From Clostridium_AI sp002297865 (GTDB taxonomy: Bacteria; Bacillota; Clostridia; Lachnospirales; Lachnospiraceae): a DNA stretch of 64,000 nucleotides. Location: assembly GCA_937903005.1 (NCBI GenBank), contig CALFNR010000144.1, positions 22,069 through 86,068 on the forward strand, written 5' to 3'. The notes beneath the pieces are model-generated. The model worked only from the letters and a program-made list of their open reading frames with translations, was not told where the DNA came from and ran no database searches. Below, piece after piece: positions 16,598 to 25,229 of this stretch (position 1 is its first letter; every line of letters starts with the position of its first letter). A program made the position numbers and the translations under genes.

Positions 16598-18721
16598 ATG
16601 ACACAAGTAATTAAAAGAGATGGAACTACTACAAAATTTGATTCAAGAAAAATTGAAAATGCAATCTTAAAAGCAATGAGATATGGAAGTGGCGTATGTG
16701 ATTCAGATGTTGCTGCTAGTATTGCTGCTGAAATTACATTGGATTATTGTACTTTTCCGGAAGAAAAACAACCAACAGTATATGAAATCGAAGAAAAAGT
16801 ATATAAGAAACTTATCAAATATGGCCATGAATTAACAGCTAGGGCTTATGAAGAGTATAGAGCAGTTCAATCATTCAAGCGTCAATCCAATACAACTGAT
16901 GAAAGTATTCTATCACTTGTTAGAAATATGAATGAAGAGGTTGCTAATGAAAATTCCAATAAGAATGCAACTATGGCCTCTACACAGCGTGATTTAATTG
17001 CGGGAGAAGTTAGTAAGGATATTTCAAGAAGAAAGTTAATTCCGGCTCATATCGTGCAGGCTCATGACAATGGAGCTATTCATTTTCATGATATGGATTA
17101 TTCAATTTCTCCAATCTTCAACTGTTGCTTAGTTAATATCGCGGATATGTTGGATAATGGGACCGTAATCAATGCCAAATTAGTAGAGAGTCCGAAATCA
17201 TTTCAAGTTGCGTGCACGGTTGTAACTCAAATCATCGCGCAGATTTCTAGTGGACAGTATGGTGGCCAGTCGTTAAATGTAAAACATCTTGGTAAATACT
17301 TAGCGAAAAGTAGAGCTAGATATGAAGAAATGCTCGCGGATCTTGATGAAGAAATCAGAGAACGTAAAGTAAAAGAGTTCCTTCAAAGAGAACTTGAATC
17401 TGGTGTACAGACTATCCAATACCAGATTAACACACTTATGACTACGAACGGCCAAAGCCCATTCGTAACATTATTCCTTGAAATTGAACCAGGACACGAA
17501 TATGAAGAAGAAATCGCTATGATCGTAAATGAAATCTTAGTTCAGAGACATCTTGGAATTAAGAATGAGAAGGGTGTTTATATCACACCAGCATTTCCGA
17601 AGTTAGTTTACGTGCTTGATGAAAACAACGTGCCTAAGGATTCCAAATATAGATATGTAACAGATTCTGCAATCAAATGTTCTGCAAAACGTCTATATCC
17701 GGATTACATTTCAGCAAAAGAAATGAGAAAAATCTATGAAGGTAACGTGTTCAGTCCAATGGGATGTAGATCATTCCTTGCGCCTTGGAAAGATGAAAAC
17801 GGCGAGTATAAGTTTGAAGGTCGCTTCAACATGGGTGTTGTAACACTTAACTTGGTTCAGGTTGCTCTTACAGCTGAAGGTGATATGGATAAATTCTGGA
17901 ACATTCTTGATGAAAGATTGGCACTATGCAAAGAAGCTCTACTTACTAGATACGAACTCCTAAAAAGCGCAACTTCTGATATTTCACCTATTCACTGGCA
18001 ATTTGGTGGTTTGGCTCGTTTAGGGAAGCATGAACCAATCGCTCCATTATTAGAAAACGGATATGCGACAATCAGCCTTGGATATATCGGAATGTATGAA
18101 ATGACTAAATTAATGATGAATGAAAGCCACACATCAGGAAGAGGAAAAGAGTTCTGTGTGGAAGTAATCAAGAAATTAAAGGCTGCAACAGATTCTTGGA
18201 AAAAAGAGACTGGCCTTGGTTTTGGATTATATGGAACACCTGCAGAGAGCTTATGTTATAGATTCTGTAAGATTGACCTTGCTAGATTTGGAGAAATCGA
18301 AGATATCACTGCAAAAGGTTACTACACTAACAGCTACCACGTAGATGTAAGAGAAAATATCGACGCATTCAGTAAGTTATTATTTGAAGCAGACTTCCAA
18401 AAAATCAGCACTGGTGGTTGTATCTCATATGTTGAAATCCCAAATATGAATAAGAACCTTGAAGCATTAGACCAGCTTGTAACCTTCATTTATGAAAATA
18501 TCCAATACGCTGAATTTAATACTAAATCAGATTACTGCCATGTATGCAGCTATGATGGTGAAATTATCATCAATGATGATATTGAATGGGAATGCCCTCA
18601 ATGTGGTAATAAAGATAAGTCTAAAATGAACGTTACAAGACGCACATGTGGGTATTTGGGCGAGAACTACTTCAATTTGGGTAAGACGAAAGAAATCAAG
18701 TCTAGAGTTTTACACCTTTAA
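16598..18721 (+). CDS. nrdD: Anaerobic ribonucleoside-triphosphate reductase
   Basis: 707 residues from the ATG at 16598 (GGAG 6 bp before; the ATG at 16586 has no site). An N-terminal ATP cone (IKRDGTTTKFDSRKIENAI) controls activity. The barrel follows with conserved NCCLVN and FSPMGCRSFL segments. Near the C-terminus is a four-cysteine zinc site (CHVC and CPQC) and the glycyl-radical motif RTCGYLG. It reduces NTPs to dNTPs without oxygen and needs NrdG, coded at 20576. Its presence implies an anaerobic host. Confidence 0.95.
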   Translation: MTQVIKRDGTTTKFDSRKIENAILKAMRYGSGVCDSDVAASIAAEITLDYCTFPEEKQPTVYEIEEKVYKKLIKYGHELTARAYEEYRAVQSFKRQSNTTDESILSLVRNMNEEVANENSNKNATMASTQRDLIAGEVSKDISRRKLIPAHIVQAHDNGAIHFHDMDYSISPIFNCCLVNIADMLDNGTVINAKLVESPKSFQVACTVVTQIIAQISSGQYGGQSLNVKHLGKYLAKSRARYEEMLADLDEEIRERKVKEFLQRELESGVQTIQYQINTLMTTNGQSPFVTLFLEIEPGHEYEEEIAMIVNEILVQRHLGIKNEKGVYITPAFPKLVYVLDENNVPKDSKYRYVTDSAIKCSAKRLYPDYISAKEMRKIYEGNVFSPMGCRSFLAPWKDENGEYKFEGRFNMGVVTLNLVQVALTAEGDMDKFWNILDERLALCKEALLTRYELLKSATSDISPIHWQFGGLARLGKHEPIAPLLENGYATISLGYIGMYEMTKLMMNESHTSGRGKEFCVEVIKKLKAATDSWKKETGLGFGLYGTPAESLCYRFCKIDLARFGEIEDITAKGYYTNSYHVDVRENIDAFSKLLFEADFQKISTGGCISYVEIPNMNKNLEALDQLVTFIYENIQYAEFNTKSDYCHVCSYDGEIIINDDIEWECPQCGNKDKSKMNVTRRTCGYLGENYFNLGKTKEIKSRVLHL

Positions 18722-18726
18722 TTTTG

Positions 18727-18751
18727 AAAGGGGGTAGAGATACCCCTTTTT
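18727..18751 (+). terminator. Rho-independent terminator
   Basis: 10-bp stem AAAGGGGGTA/TACCCCTTTT with a GAGA loop and trailing T. Confidence 0.85.
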
Positions 18752-18779
18752 ATTTAACCATAAAATAGGAGCTGATAAG

Positions 18780-19133
18780 ATGTTAAATGATAAAAGATTA
18801 ATTATTGCCGTTGATTTTGATGGAACTTTATGTGACTTCGGTTTTCCAAGCACGTTAGATGGAAAGCCAGTAGTAGGAATGATTGAATTAGTAAAAGAAC
18901 TAAAAAGACAAGGACACTACATGATTCTTTGGACCTGCAGAGAAGGAGAAAAGTTAGAGGATGCAAAGAGATTTTGCGAGCTCCATGGATTAGAGTTCGA
19001 TTCATATAATGAAAATTCTCCAATGTCAATTGAAATGTATGGAGAAAGTCCACGAAAGGTCCATGCAGATATTTATATTGATGATAAAGTTGTTGATTAC
19101 TACACTCTTAAAAGATTGGTAATCGGTTATTAG
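18780..19133 (+). CDS. HAD-superfamily hydrolase
   Basis: 117 residues. HAD motif I is DFDGTL near residue 13, motif II is the LWTC threonine, and the late acidic motif is YIDDKV. This matches small phage HAD phosphatases; the nucleophile is the first aspartate. The substrate is unknown; a nucleotide or a 3'-phosphate DNA end would fit the context. No promoter element stands before it, so it probably depends on read-through from the NrdD transcript. Confidence 0.8.
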   Translation: MLNDKRLIIAVDFDGTLCDFGFPSTLDGKPVVGMIELVKELKRQGHYMILWTCREGEKLEDAKRFCELHGLEFDSYNENSPMSIEMYGESPRKVHADIYIDDKVVDYYTLKRLVIGY

Positions 19134-19146
19134 AAAGGATGAAATA

Positions 19147-19494
19147 ATGGAAATTAAAGATAATTATACAAGAAGAGCAATAGTGGTGAATGTAGTAGAT
19201 GGTGATACCGTTGATGTGGATATTGACCTTGGCTATTATATGATAGCAAGGCATAGGGTGAGACTTCTAAGAGTCAATTCTCCTGAAAAGTTCGGAGAAA
19301 CCCGCCAAGCCGGTTTTGCTGCAAAAGAATTTACAACAAATGAGTTGCTAGGTAAAGAAGTATTCCTGGTAAGCAAGAAGACCGATAGCTTTAAGAGATG
19401 GCTCGGAGAGATCTATTATAACAAAGATGGAGAGCTAAGAAATATTTCAGATGAACTACTTAAAAGTGGAAACGCAATAGAATACATGGTATAA
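19147..19494 (+). CDS. Staphylococcal-nuclease-like protein
   Basis: 115 residues. The SNase OB-fold pattern is clear: VVNVVDGDTVDVDIDLG, then RHRVRLLRVNSPE with the metal-binding and catalytic region, and a basic segment FKRWLGEIYY. There is no signal peptide, so it would act inside the cell, unlike secreted SNases. Some catalytic residues differ or are hard to place (RLLRVNSPE instead of RLxxIDxPE), so activity is uncertain. It starts 13 bp after the HAD gene, in one operon with it. Confidence 0.78.
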   Translation: MEIKDNYTRRAIVVNVVDGDTVDVDIDLGYYMIARHRVRLLRVNSPEKFGETRQAGFAAKEFTTNELLGKEVFLVSKKTDSFKRWLGEIYYNKDGELRNISDELLKSGNAIEYMV

Positions 19495-19518
19495 AAATTA
19501 AGAAATGAGGATAAATGA

Positions 19519-20355
19519 ATGTTACTAAATGCAAAACCGATAGTTGAAAGAAAAATGAATGAGTTAAGAATGAGGGTTGAAAAACTCGTAGAAAAACCGA
19601 AATTAGTTATAATACGAGTTGGAAATGATTTTGCTTCGGGCAAATATGTCAATAACAAAGTAAAACGTTGTGATGAAGCGGGCATATTAAGTGAAATCGT
19701 ACATTTTCCAGAAGATGTTGAAAGCAGCGTAGTGGAAAGCAAGATTCTAGAACTTAACCAGGATCCAGAGACAACAGCTCTATTGCTGCAGCTACCTCTT
19801 CCAAAGCACTTAGATGAAGATTACTTAACTTCTCTAATTGTTGCTGAAAAGGATGTAGATGGATTTACAACGCTTAATATGGGTAAACTGGTACTTGGCC
19901 AAGAAGGAAACGTTGCTTGTACTCCATATGGAATAATCGAGCTGCTAAAAGCATATGACATAGCAATCGAAGGAAAAGATGTGCTTATAATCAATAGATC
20001 TAATATCGTTGGGAAACCACTAGCTCACTTATTCCTGAAAGAAAATGCAACTGTAACAGTAGCTCATTCCAAAACAAGAAACCTAGAGCAGAAAGTTTGG
20101 GACGCCGATATCGTTGTAACAGCAGTTGGAAAGGCTAATATGTTCTCTGAACTACACTTCTCGCCATATACTACAATCGTAGACGTATCAATCAACTTCG
20201 ATGAAAATGGAAAGATGTGTGGAGACGTAACAAAGTCCGATTATGATCGTCTGGTTGAAAAGCATTGCAATATAACTCCGGTACCAGGTGGAGTTGGCCA
20301 AATGACTGTATCATCACTAATTGAACAAGCTATAAGAATCAAAGAGAGAGAGTGA
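19519..20355 (+). CDS. folD: Methylenetetrahydrofolate dehydrogenase/cyclohydrolase
   Basis: 278 residues, full length. The substrate-binding YVNNKVKRCDEAGI (YxxxK lysine) and LLLQLPLPKHL are present, as are the NAD(P)-binding NRSNIVGKPLAHL and the closing TPVPGGVGQMT. FolD interconverts 5,10-methylene-THF and 10-formyl-THF, supplying one-carbon units for purines and thymidylate. It is unusual on a phage and would boost dNTP supply alongside NrdDG and the dUTPase-like enzyme. It lies 24 bp after the SNase gene and ends at a terminator. Confidence 0.94.
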   Translation: MLLNAKPIVERKMNELRMRVEKLVEKPKLVIIRVGNDFASGKYVNNKVKRCDEAGILSEIVHFPEDVESSVVESKILELNQDPETTALLLQLPLPKHLDEDYLTSLIVAEKDVDGFTTLNMGKLVLGQEGNVACTPYGIIELLKAYDIAIEGKDVLIINRSNIVGKPLAHLFLKENATVTVAHSKTRNLEQKVWDADIVVTAVGKANMFSELHFSPYTTIVDVSINFDENGKMCGDVTKSDYDRLVEKHCNITPVPGGVGQMTVSSLIEQAIRIKERE

Positions 20356-20368
20356 TCTCTCTTTTTTT
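20341..20368 (+). terminator. Rho-independent terminator
   Basis: 9-bp purine/pyrimidine stem over the stop codon followed by seven T. Confidence 0.8.
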
Positions 20369-20377
20369 ATTTGAAAA

Positions 20378-20414
20378 GTGTACTACCAATTTTATGATTA
20401 TATAATATAAATAT
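20378..20414 (+). promoter_or_regulatory. Class A phage promoter of the NrdG operon
   Basis: GTGTAC, 17 bp, TATAAT, ATAAATAT. Confidence 0.8.
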
Positions 20415-20438
20415 AGAGACAATAAGGAGGTTATCAAT

Positions 20439-20576
20439 TTGGAATGTATGAACTGTAAAAGATGGATCCGTACATCTAAAGAAATCAAGAAGGGTGATAA
20501 GGTAAGCTGCAAATGTGGCTGCGTTCATCTTTGCTTAGATAAAAATGAATATATATCAAGATGGAGGAAATTATAA
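20439..20576 (+). CDS. Small zinc-ribbon protein
   Basis: 45 residues from a TTG start preceded by AAGGAGG; an ATG lies three codons inside. CMNCKRW near the start and CKCGC mid-protein give a CxxC/CxC metal-binding knuckle. Its stop shares a base with the NrdG start (TAATG), so the two are translationally coupled. Function unknown; small ribbons of this type often assist nucleic-acid or metal handling. Confidence 0.65.
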   Translation: MECMNCKRWIRTSKEIKKGDKVSCKCGCVHLCLDKNEYISRWRKL

Positions 20577-21076
20577 TGAGATTTATGGATATAAAGCCCA
20601 ATGATGTAATTAACGGTAAAGGAGTTATGGTGTCCGTCTGGCTTGCCGGTTGTCACCACCATTGTAAAGATTGTTTTAATCCTGAAACTTGGAGCTTCAA
20701 AGCGGGCGAAAAATTTACTAACGACCATCTGAAATACGTATTGGAATTACTTGATAAGAATGGAATCAAGAGAGATTTATCAATACTGGGTGGTGACCCG
20801 TTGGCTCCAGAGAATATCCAGGGAACTATTGGACTTTGCTCTTATATAAAATTAGCTAGGCCAGAAACAACAATCTATGTTTGGACCGGTTACACCTATG
20901 AGCAGCTTTTGGAGCGATATCCTAAGGAATGCTTTGATAAAATCGATATTTTAATCGATGGAAAGTTTGATGTGGAGCAAAAAGACCTTACTCTATTATT
21001 GAGAGGTTCCAGAAATCAAAGGATTATCGATGTAAAGAAGTCGAAAAAAGATTATGTAGTTGAGTTTACTATATAA
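20576..21076 (+). CDS. nrdG: Anaerobic ribonucleotide reductase activating enzyme
   Basis: 166 residues from the ATG at 20576, which overlaps the previous stop and has GGAGG upstream. The radical-SAM cluster motif CxxxCxxC is C26-C30-C33 (GCHHHCKDC), followed by FNPETW, GGDPL and the WTGYTYE segment of NrdG. It uses S-adenosylmethionine to create the glycyl radical on NrdD. It is separated from nrdD by four genes but shares the same promoter class. Confidence 0.95.
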   Translation: MRFMDIKPNDVINGKGVMVSVWLAGCHHHCKDCFNPETWSFKAGEKFTNDHLKYVLELLDKNGIKRDLSILGGDPLAPENIQGTIGLCSYIKLARPETTIYVWTGYTYEQLLERYPKECFDKIDILIDGKFDVEQKDLTLLLRGSRNQRIIDVKKSKKDYVVEFTI

Positions 21077-21100
21077 ACATTGATTATATAATATAAATAT
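21064..21100 (+). promoter_or_regulatory. Class A phage promoter
   Basis: GTTTAC, 17 bp, TATAAT, ATAAATAT; the -35 lies inside the end of nrdG. Confidence 0.8.
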
Positions 21101-21135
21101 AACAACAAATAAACAATCAAAAGGAGATTATTAAT

Positions 21136-21345
21136 ATGTCAAAATACCTATTAAAAGAAGTTAAAACATTTAGAACAGATAGCGAGCTTGAAGCTGCAGC
21201 ATTGGTTGATATGTACAAAGTAAAATATGATGTTGTGAGTTATTCAATCGTAAGAAAAGACAAAAAAGATGATAGCTACTTTGTGGTAAAAATCACTCTT
21301 TATATCAATGATGAAAAGAATCCATGCGAAACATTTTCAGCATAA
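21136..21345 (+). CDS. Hypothetical small protein
   Basis: 69 residues with a predicted alpha-beta-beta pattern and no recognised family. It has a full class A promoter and an AAAGGAG site, so it is surely expressed. The next gene has a partial promoter element just after its stop. Confidence 0.6.
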   Translation: MSKYLLKEVKTFRTDSELEAAALVDMYKVKYDVVSYSIVRKDKKDDSYFVVKITLYINDEKNPCETFSA

Positions 21346-21351
21346 TTATTA

Positions 21352-21365
21352 TACAATATAAACAC
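21352..21365 (+). promoter_or_regulatory. Degenerate phage promoter element
   Basis: TACAATATAAACAC, directly after a stop codon and 17 bp before the next start; no clear -35. Confidence 0.45.
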
Positions 21366-21381
21366 TTGGAGGATTATAGAA

Positions 21382-21708
21382 ATGACTAAATTTGAATTAT
21401 TAATGAACATTGCAAGAATTTCTGAAAAGGCGGCGCCAGAAGACTTCCTATTTGAGTTGGTGAACTTTGTGCATGAGCTTTTATCTGATAAAGACAAAGA
21501 GATTTCACAATTAGAAGAATACGTTTGTTTTCTTGAAGAACAGGTTTGTGAAGAAGATGAAGAGGGTTTTGAATGTGCTGATTTAGATAGAGATCTAATG
21601 GACGCTATCTTCCATGAAGCAGTTTTAAGAGCTAAGACAAGAGAAGAAGAGAATAAGCCAGAGGTCGATGATTTCAGAACTTTCTTAAAGGGAATTTTCG
21701 CAGAATAG
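21382..21708 (+). CDS. Acidic helical hypothetical protein
   Basis: 108 residues, strongly acidic (runs such as EEQVCEEDEEG) with a central coiled-coil-like stretch. No family is recognised. Strong acidity suggests a DNA mimic or a protein partner, but this is speculation. It is followed 8 bp later by the DUF1064 nuclease-like gene. Confidence 0.6.
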   Translation: MTKFELLMNIARISEKAAPEDFLFELVNFVHELLSDKDKEISQLEEYVCFLEEQVCEEDEEGFECADLDRDLMDAIFHEAVLRAKTREEENKPEVDDFRTFLKGIFAE

Positions 21709-21716
21709 GTGATTGA

Positions 21717-22151
21717 ATGGCTAAATACAACAACAAAAAGGTCGTAGTTGATGATATCACATTCGACTCAAAGGACGAGGCACTATATTACATCTATCTG
21801 AAAGAACAAAAGCAATTGGGCAATGTACTGGAATTTTCAGTACAGCCTAAATTCACTTTACTCAAAGCGTATGAGAAGTATGGAAAGAAAGTGCGAGCAA
21901 TGACATACAGCCCTGATTTCTATATTAAATATCCGGATGGAAAAGAAGAGTACATCGATGTTAAGGGAATGAGTACGCAGGCTAGTGAAATGCGAAGAAA
22001 GCTCTTTGATTACTTTTATAAGGATCTTACCTTACGTTGGGTTTCTAGGAACCTCAAACATGGTGATGAACATGGTTGGATTGATTACGATGACCTAAAG
22101 AAAGTAAGAGCTGAAAACAGAAAGAAACTAAAACAAACCAAAGCAAAGTAA
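21717..22151 (+). CDS. DUF1064-like phage nuclease candidate
   Basis: 144 residues. The layout matches DUF1064: KVVVDDITFDSKDEALYY at the start, QPKFTLL, then SPDFYIKYPDGKEEYIDVKG. The D...D-x-K pattern is that of PD-(D/E)xK nucleases, so Holliday-junction or flap cleavage is plausible. The basic C-terminus (KKLKQTKAK) would help DNA binding. It sits in the early arm beside DNA metabolism genes. Confidence 0.75.
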   Translation: MAKYNNKKVVVDDITFDSKDEALYYIYLKEQKQLGNVLEFSVQPKFTLLKAYEKYGKKVRAMTYSPDFYIKYPDGKEEYIDVKGMSTQASEMRRKLFDYFYKDLTLRWVSRNLKHGDEHGWIDYDDLKKVRAENRKKLKQTKAK

Positions 22152-22212
22152 AACAAACCGTAACAAAGTGATTGAAAGTACATTAAATTATTGGCACCAG
22201 GGAGAAACTACT

Positions 22213-22770
22213 ATGACTAATAAAATATATGCGTTTTGCGGATTATCTGGAACTGGTAAGACAACTGTTGCTAGAATAATCAGCGAATTTTATGATCTGC
22301 CTTTCATAGTCTCATGTACTACTAGACCTATGAGACCAGGGGAAAAGGACGGAAAAGATTATCGCTTTGTAGATGATCATACATGGAATAAATTATCTAA
22401 GAATGGAGCTCTTGCTGCAACACAGGAATTTAAAGTTGCTTGCGGTAGTGTTTGGAAGTATGGAATTAAACGAGATGATCTAAAAGATTCTTGTGTAATG
22501 GTACTGACTCCTTCTGGAATAAATGAACTAAGAGCTGCAGGTTATAACGTCGTTTCTTTCTATATTACAATGATTGAAGAAACTAGACTAAAAAGAATTG
22601 GCTGCAGAAATGACAATCAAAGTAATGCGGAGATTGTCAGGAGAACTAAGGCTGATAAAGCAGTATTCAAAAAGTTTACTCCTGATTATATAATAGATAA
22701 CTCCGGAGAGCTTGCAGATACTATATTATATGTAGCCCAGCAAATGAGTAAAGAGAAGAGTGGCAAATAA
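22213..22770 (+). CDS. Guanylate-kinase-like nucleotide kinase
   Basis: 185 residues from the ATG at 22213 (GGGAG upstream; the GTG at 22168 is less likely). The P-loop GLSGTGKT is at about residues 10-17. SCTTRPMRPGEKDGKDYRF is the GMP-binding loop of guanylate kinase with its TTR and GE-DGxDY residues. It probably converts (d)GMP to (d)GDP, adding to the phage's nucleotide supply. The second half is less conserved, so other NMP substrates are possible. Confidence 0.82.
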   Translation: MTNKIYAFCGLSGTGKTTVARIISEFYDLPFIVSCTTRPMRPGEKDGKDYRFVDDHTWNKLSKNGALAATQEFKVACGSVWKYGIKRDDLKDSCVMVLTPSGINELRAAGYNVVSFYITMIEETRLKRIGCRNDNQSNAEIVRRTKADKAVFKKFTPDYIIDNSGELADTILYVAQQMSKEKSGK

Positions 22771-22788
22771 GTCATTCTTCTTTTTTTA
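22754..22788 (+). terminator. Rho-independent terminator closing the early arm
   Basis: 9-bp stem with one G-T pair (22754-22762 with 22773-22781) followed by T-rich DNA. Confidence 0.75.
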
Positions 22789-23008
22789 TACAGAAAAAGG
22801 CCCTAGCTGCTTGCCAGAACCTTATCTATACAGAAATATTATTTAGACACAAACGCTCGAAACAGTAAACGTTTGGACATCTGTTATTATAACGTATTTT
22901 TTACTAAAAGTACATATATATTTTAACAATACTAATTGTAAGGAATATTATGCAAAAAACTATGTACAAATGTTTTCAATGTCTTAGAATGATCATATCA
23001 TGTGGAAT

Positions 23009-23048
23009 ATATGTATAATTATAACATTTGTGTTAAAATTATACATAT
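23009..23048 (+). promoter_or_regulatory. 18-bp inverted repeat, candidate operator of the RiPP operon
   Basis: Arms 23009-23026 and 23031-23048 are complementary except at one position, around a TTTG loop. Half-site ATATGTATA recurs in the adjacent promoter spacer. The rest of the 22.79-23.05 kb gap is AT-rich and shows only a CAAACG/CGTTTG inverted repeat near 22.85-22.87 kb. Confidence 0.6.
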
Positions 23049-23051
23049 TTC

Positions 23052-23080
23052 TTGAAATATGTATACATATATACTATAAT
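23052..23080 (+). promoter_or_regulatory. Sigma-A promoter of the RiPP operon
   Basis: TTGAAA, 17 bp, TATAAT. The spacer contains the palindrome ATATGTATACATAT, so a regulator could sit right on the promoter. There is no ATAAATAT tail, unlike the phage genes. Confidence 0.7.
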
Positions 23081-23130
23081 TTTTATTGTTTATTAATTTA
23101 TTGACTTTATTTAATGTTATAAGGAGAATT

Positions 23131-24897
23131 ATGAAAAAATTCATTAATAAATTGGCGTTTGTTGCAAAAATTGTATTTATTCAAAATCATATATACACAC
23201 TAATATACATATTAGGAATACTTTTATCGGGGCTAGCTCCCGTTATACAATTATATATTCTAAATTACATTTTAAGGCTTATGGAGATCGCATTAACCCA
23301 GGGACTTAATGACAAATTGGTTCTAAATGGAGTATTAATTCTAGTATCAGAGGGTCTTATATTTACGTTTATTTATGTAATTGATATGTTTAAAGATTTG
23401 CTTAATCAACTAATGATTGTGCGTGTGAATTATAATCTTCAGGAACAAATAATTAATAAGCTAAAAGATGTAGAAATTAGCGCATTTGAAGATCCTGAAT
23501 TTTATGATAACTATTACAATGCTTCTGAACAATCACAGCAAGCTGTTACGCAAATAGTAAATACTGTAACTTATGGTGCTTCAATACTCATAAGTACATT
23601 GGGATATCTTCAAATAATCGCAAATTTTCACCTTGCAGCAATGTTTATAGTTCTCATATCATTTTTACCTAATATTATTTTTCATTATAAATTTCAAAGT
23701 AAAAAATACCAACTAATAGTGCGTGAAGCAAAAAATCAAAGAAAGCTAAATTACTATTATGATATTCTTGCCAAAAAGGAATATGTGAAAGAAAGCAAAA
23801 TATACCCTTTACATAACTTTTTTGAAACTAAAAGAAAAATAACCTTTAAAAAATACTATGAACATTATAGAAAAATAAATTCAAAAGAATTTAATGTAAA
23901 CTTATTGCTAAATATGCTGGGACGAACTGGACGTTCACTCTGTATTATATGGATGTTTATTGATATTGTACATGGAAATTACGATATTGCAGGATTTGCT
24001 ACTTTTTTTAACGCTACATCATCTTTGGACAACTCTTTGAAGTCAATGGTAGCGTTTACTTCTATGGCAAAATCGTCTTGGATGATGTTGGACTTTTTTA
24101 TGGACTTTTTGCAATATGAACCACGCTTAATAGGTGGGGAAATAAATGTGCAAAAGAGACAATCACATAAAATAGTGTTCGAGCATGTTTGGTTTCGATA
24201 TCAAAATGAGGAGAGCTATGCTCTAAAGGATATCTCTCTTGAATTTAATACTGGCGAACTGACTGTGATATTAGGAATGAATGGAAGCGGAAAATCTACA
24301 TTGCTTAAATTGTTACTAAGATTGTATGACCCTCAAAAAGGGAGTATTTTTCTGGATGATAACAATATAAAAAATTATAAACTAGATGAGTTATATTCCA
24401 TCTATTCTGTAATATTTCAAGATTTTAATCGATACTCTGCGACACTCTATGAAAACTTAACATTTAGTATAAAACGTGATCTTAATTTAAATCATCAATA
24501 CATACTAGACCTTCTAAATTTTTTAGATACTTTAAGTGAAGGAGTAGACACTGAATTAACACAAGTTTTTGAAGAAGGAAGTGAATTATCTGGAGGACAA
24601 TGGCAACGTGTAGCATTATCGAGAATGTTACTCAAAGATGCTGATATTATGATATTAGATGAACCAACCTCTGCCTTAGATACGTTCTCAGAAAACTATA
24701 TTTCAAATCTTCTTCGAAATCAAAAAAACAAGATGATTGTTTGTGTTACCCATAAATTATTCTGTATTGAGGAAGCAGATAATATAGTGTTCCTAGAAGA
24801 TGGGGAACTAATAAGCCAGGGAAAACATTCAATACTAATTAATTCCTGTGAGCAATATAGGCAATTATATAATCTACAATTTGGGAATAAAGAATAG
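23131..24897 (+). CDS. ABC transporter, fused permease and ATPase
   Basis: 588 residues from the ATG at 23131 (AAGGAG 5 bp upstream). An N-terminal membrane domain with about six hydrophobic segments precedes the ATPase domain: Walker A GMNGSGKST near residue 390, signature LSGGQWQR, Walker B DIMILDEP and the switch histidine in VTHK. There is no N-terminal peptidase (C39) domain, so leader removal must be done by another protein such as the protease at 26603. It most likely exports the modified peptide. More AT-rich than the phage genes. Confidence 0.88.
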   Translation: MKKFINKLAFVAKIVFIQNHIYTLIYILGILLSGLAPVIQLYILNYILRLMEIALTQGLNDKLVLNGVLILVSEGLIFTFIYVIDMFKDLLNQLMIVRVNYNLQEQIINKLKDVEISAFEDPEFYDNYYNASEQSQQAVTQIVNTVTYGASILISTLGYLQIIANFHLAAMFIVLISFLPNIIFHYKFQSKKYQLIVREAKNQRKLNYYYDILAKKEYVKESKIYPLHNFFETKRKITFKKYYEHYRKINSKEFNVNLLLNMLGRTGRSLCIIWMFIDIVHGNYDIAGFATFFNATSSLDNSLKSMVAFTSMAKSSWMMLDFFMDFLQYEPRLIGGEINVQKRQSHKIVFEHVWFRYQNEESYALKDISLEFNTGELTVILGMNGSGKSTLLKLLLRLYDPQKGSIFLDDNNIKNYKLDELYSIYSVIFQDFNRYSATLYENLTFSIKRDLNLNHQYILDLLNFLDTLSEGVDTELTQVFEEGSELSGGQWQRVALSRMLLKDADIMILDEPTSALDTFSENYISNLLRNQKNKMIVCVTHKLFCIEEADNIVFLEDGELISQGKHSILINSCEQYRQLYNLQFGNKE

Positions 24898-24939
24898 TGA
24901 AAACTAATCTATAAAATATATTAAAAGGGGAGTACATAT

Positions 24940-25125
24940 ATGTTAAAAAAATTAAATCATTCAAATGAATTGCAAAAAGGTAGCGCATTAGCCAAATGTG
25001 CATGTTTATGTATCTGTTTTGGTAGTAAAAAAGTAGGATTTGCCGTAACTGGTTCGGAAAATGGTATTCTTACAATGGCTGCATTAGATTTAGAAGAGGA
25101 TATTTTAAACTTTATTCTAAAATAA
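24940..25125 (+). CDS. Cysteine-rich RiPP precursor peptide
   Basis: 61 residues with a GGGGAG ribosome site. The leader (about residues 1-18) is polar and basic; then comes CACLCICF with cysteines at 20, 22, 24 and 26, and a tail with an acidic C-terminal helix (LEEDILNF). The alternating CxCxCxC block resembles Cys-rich clostridial peptides of the CLI_3235 type that are matured by radical-SAM enzymes. Its place between exporter and radical-SAM gene supports this. The exact core and cleavage point cannot be fixed by eye. Confidence 0.75.
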   Translation: MLKKLNHSNELQKGSALAKCACLCICFGSKKVGFAVTGSENGILTMAALDLEEDILNFILK

Positions 25126-25170
25126 ACCGTATAGTAATTTTATATTCTCATTATTCTTTATTCCTTAATC

Positions 25171-25199
25171 TATAATAAGCAATAAAAATGCTTATTATA
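25171..25199 (+). promoter_or_regulatory. Perfect 11-bp hairpin between precursor and maturase
   Basis: TATAATAAGCA (25171-25181) pairs with TGCTTATTATA (25189-25199) around a 7-base loop. It lacks a T tail. Such hairpins often stabilise precursor mRNA or limit read-through so that precursor exceeds enzyme. Confidence 0.6.
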
Positions 25200-25229
25200 G
25201 AGAAAATACTATGTAAGTTGGAGGAGACT

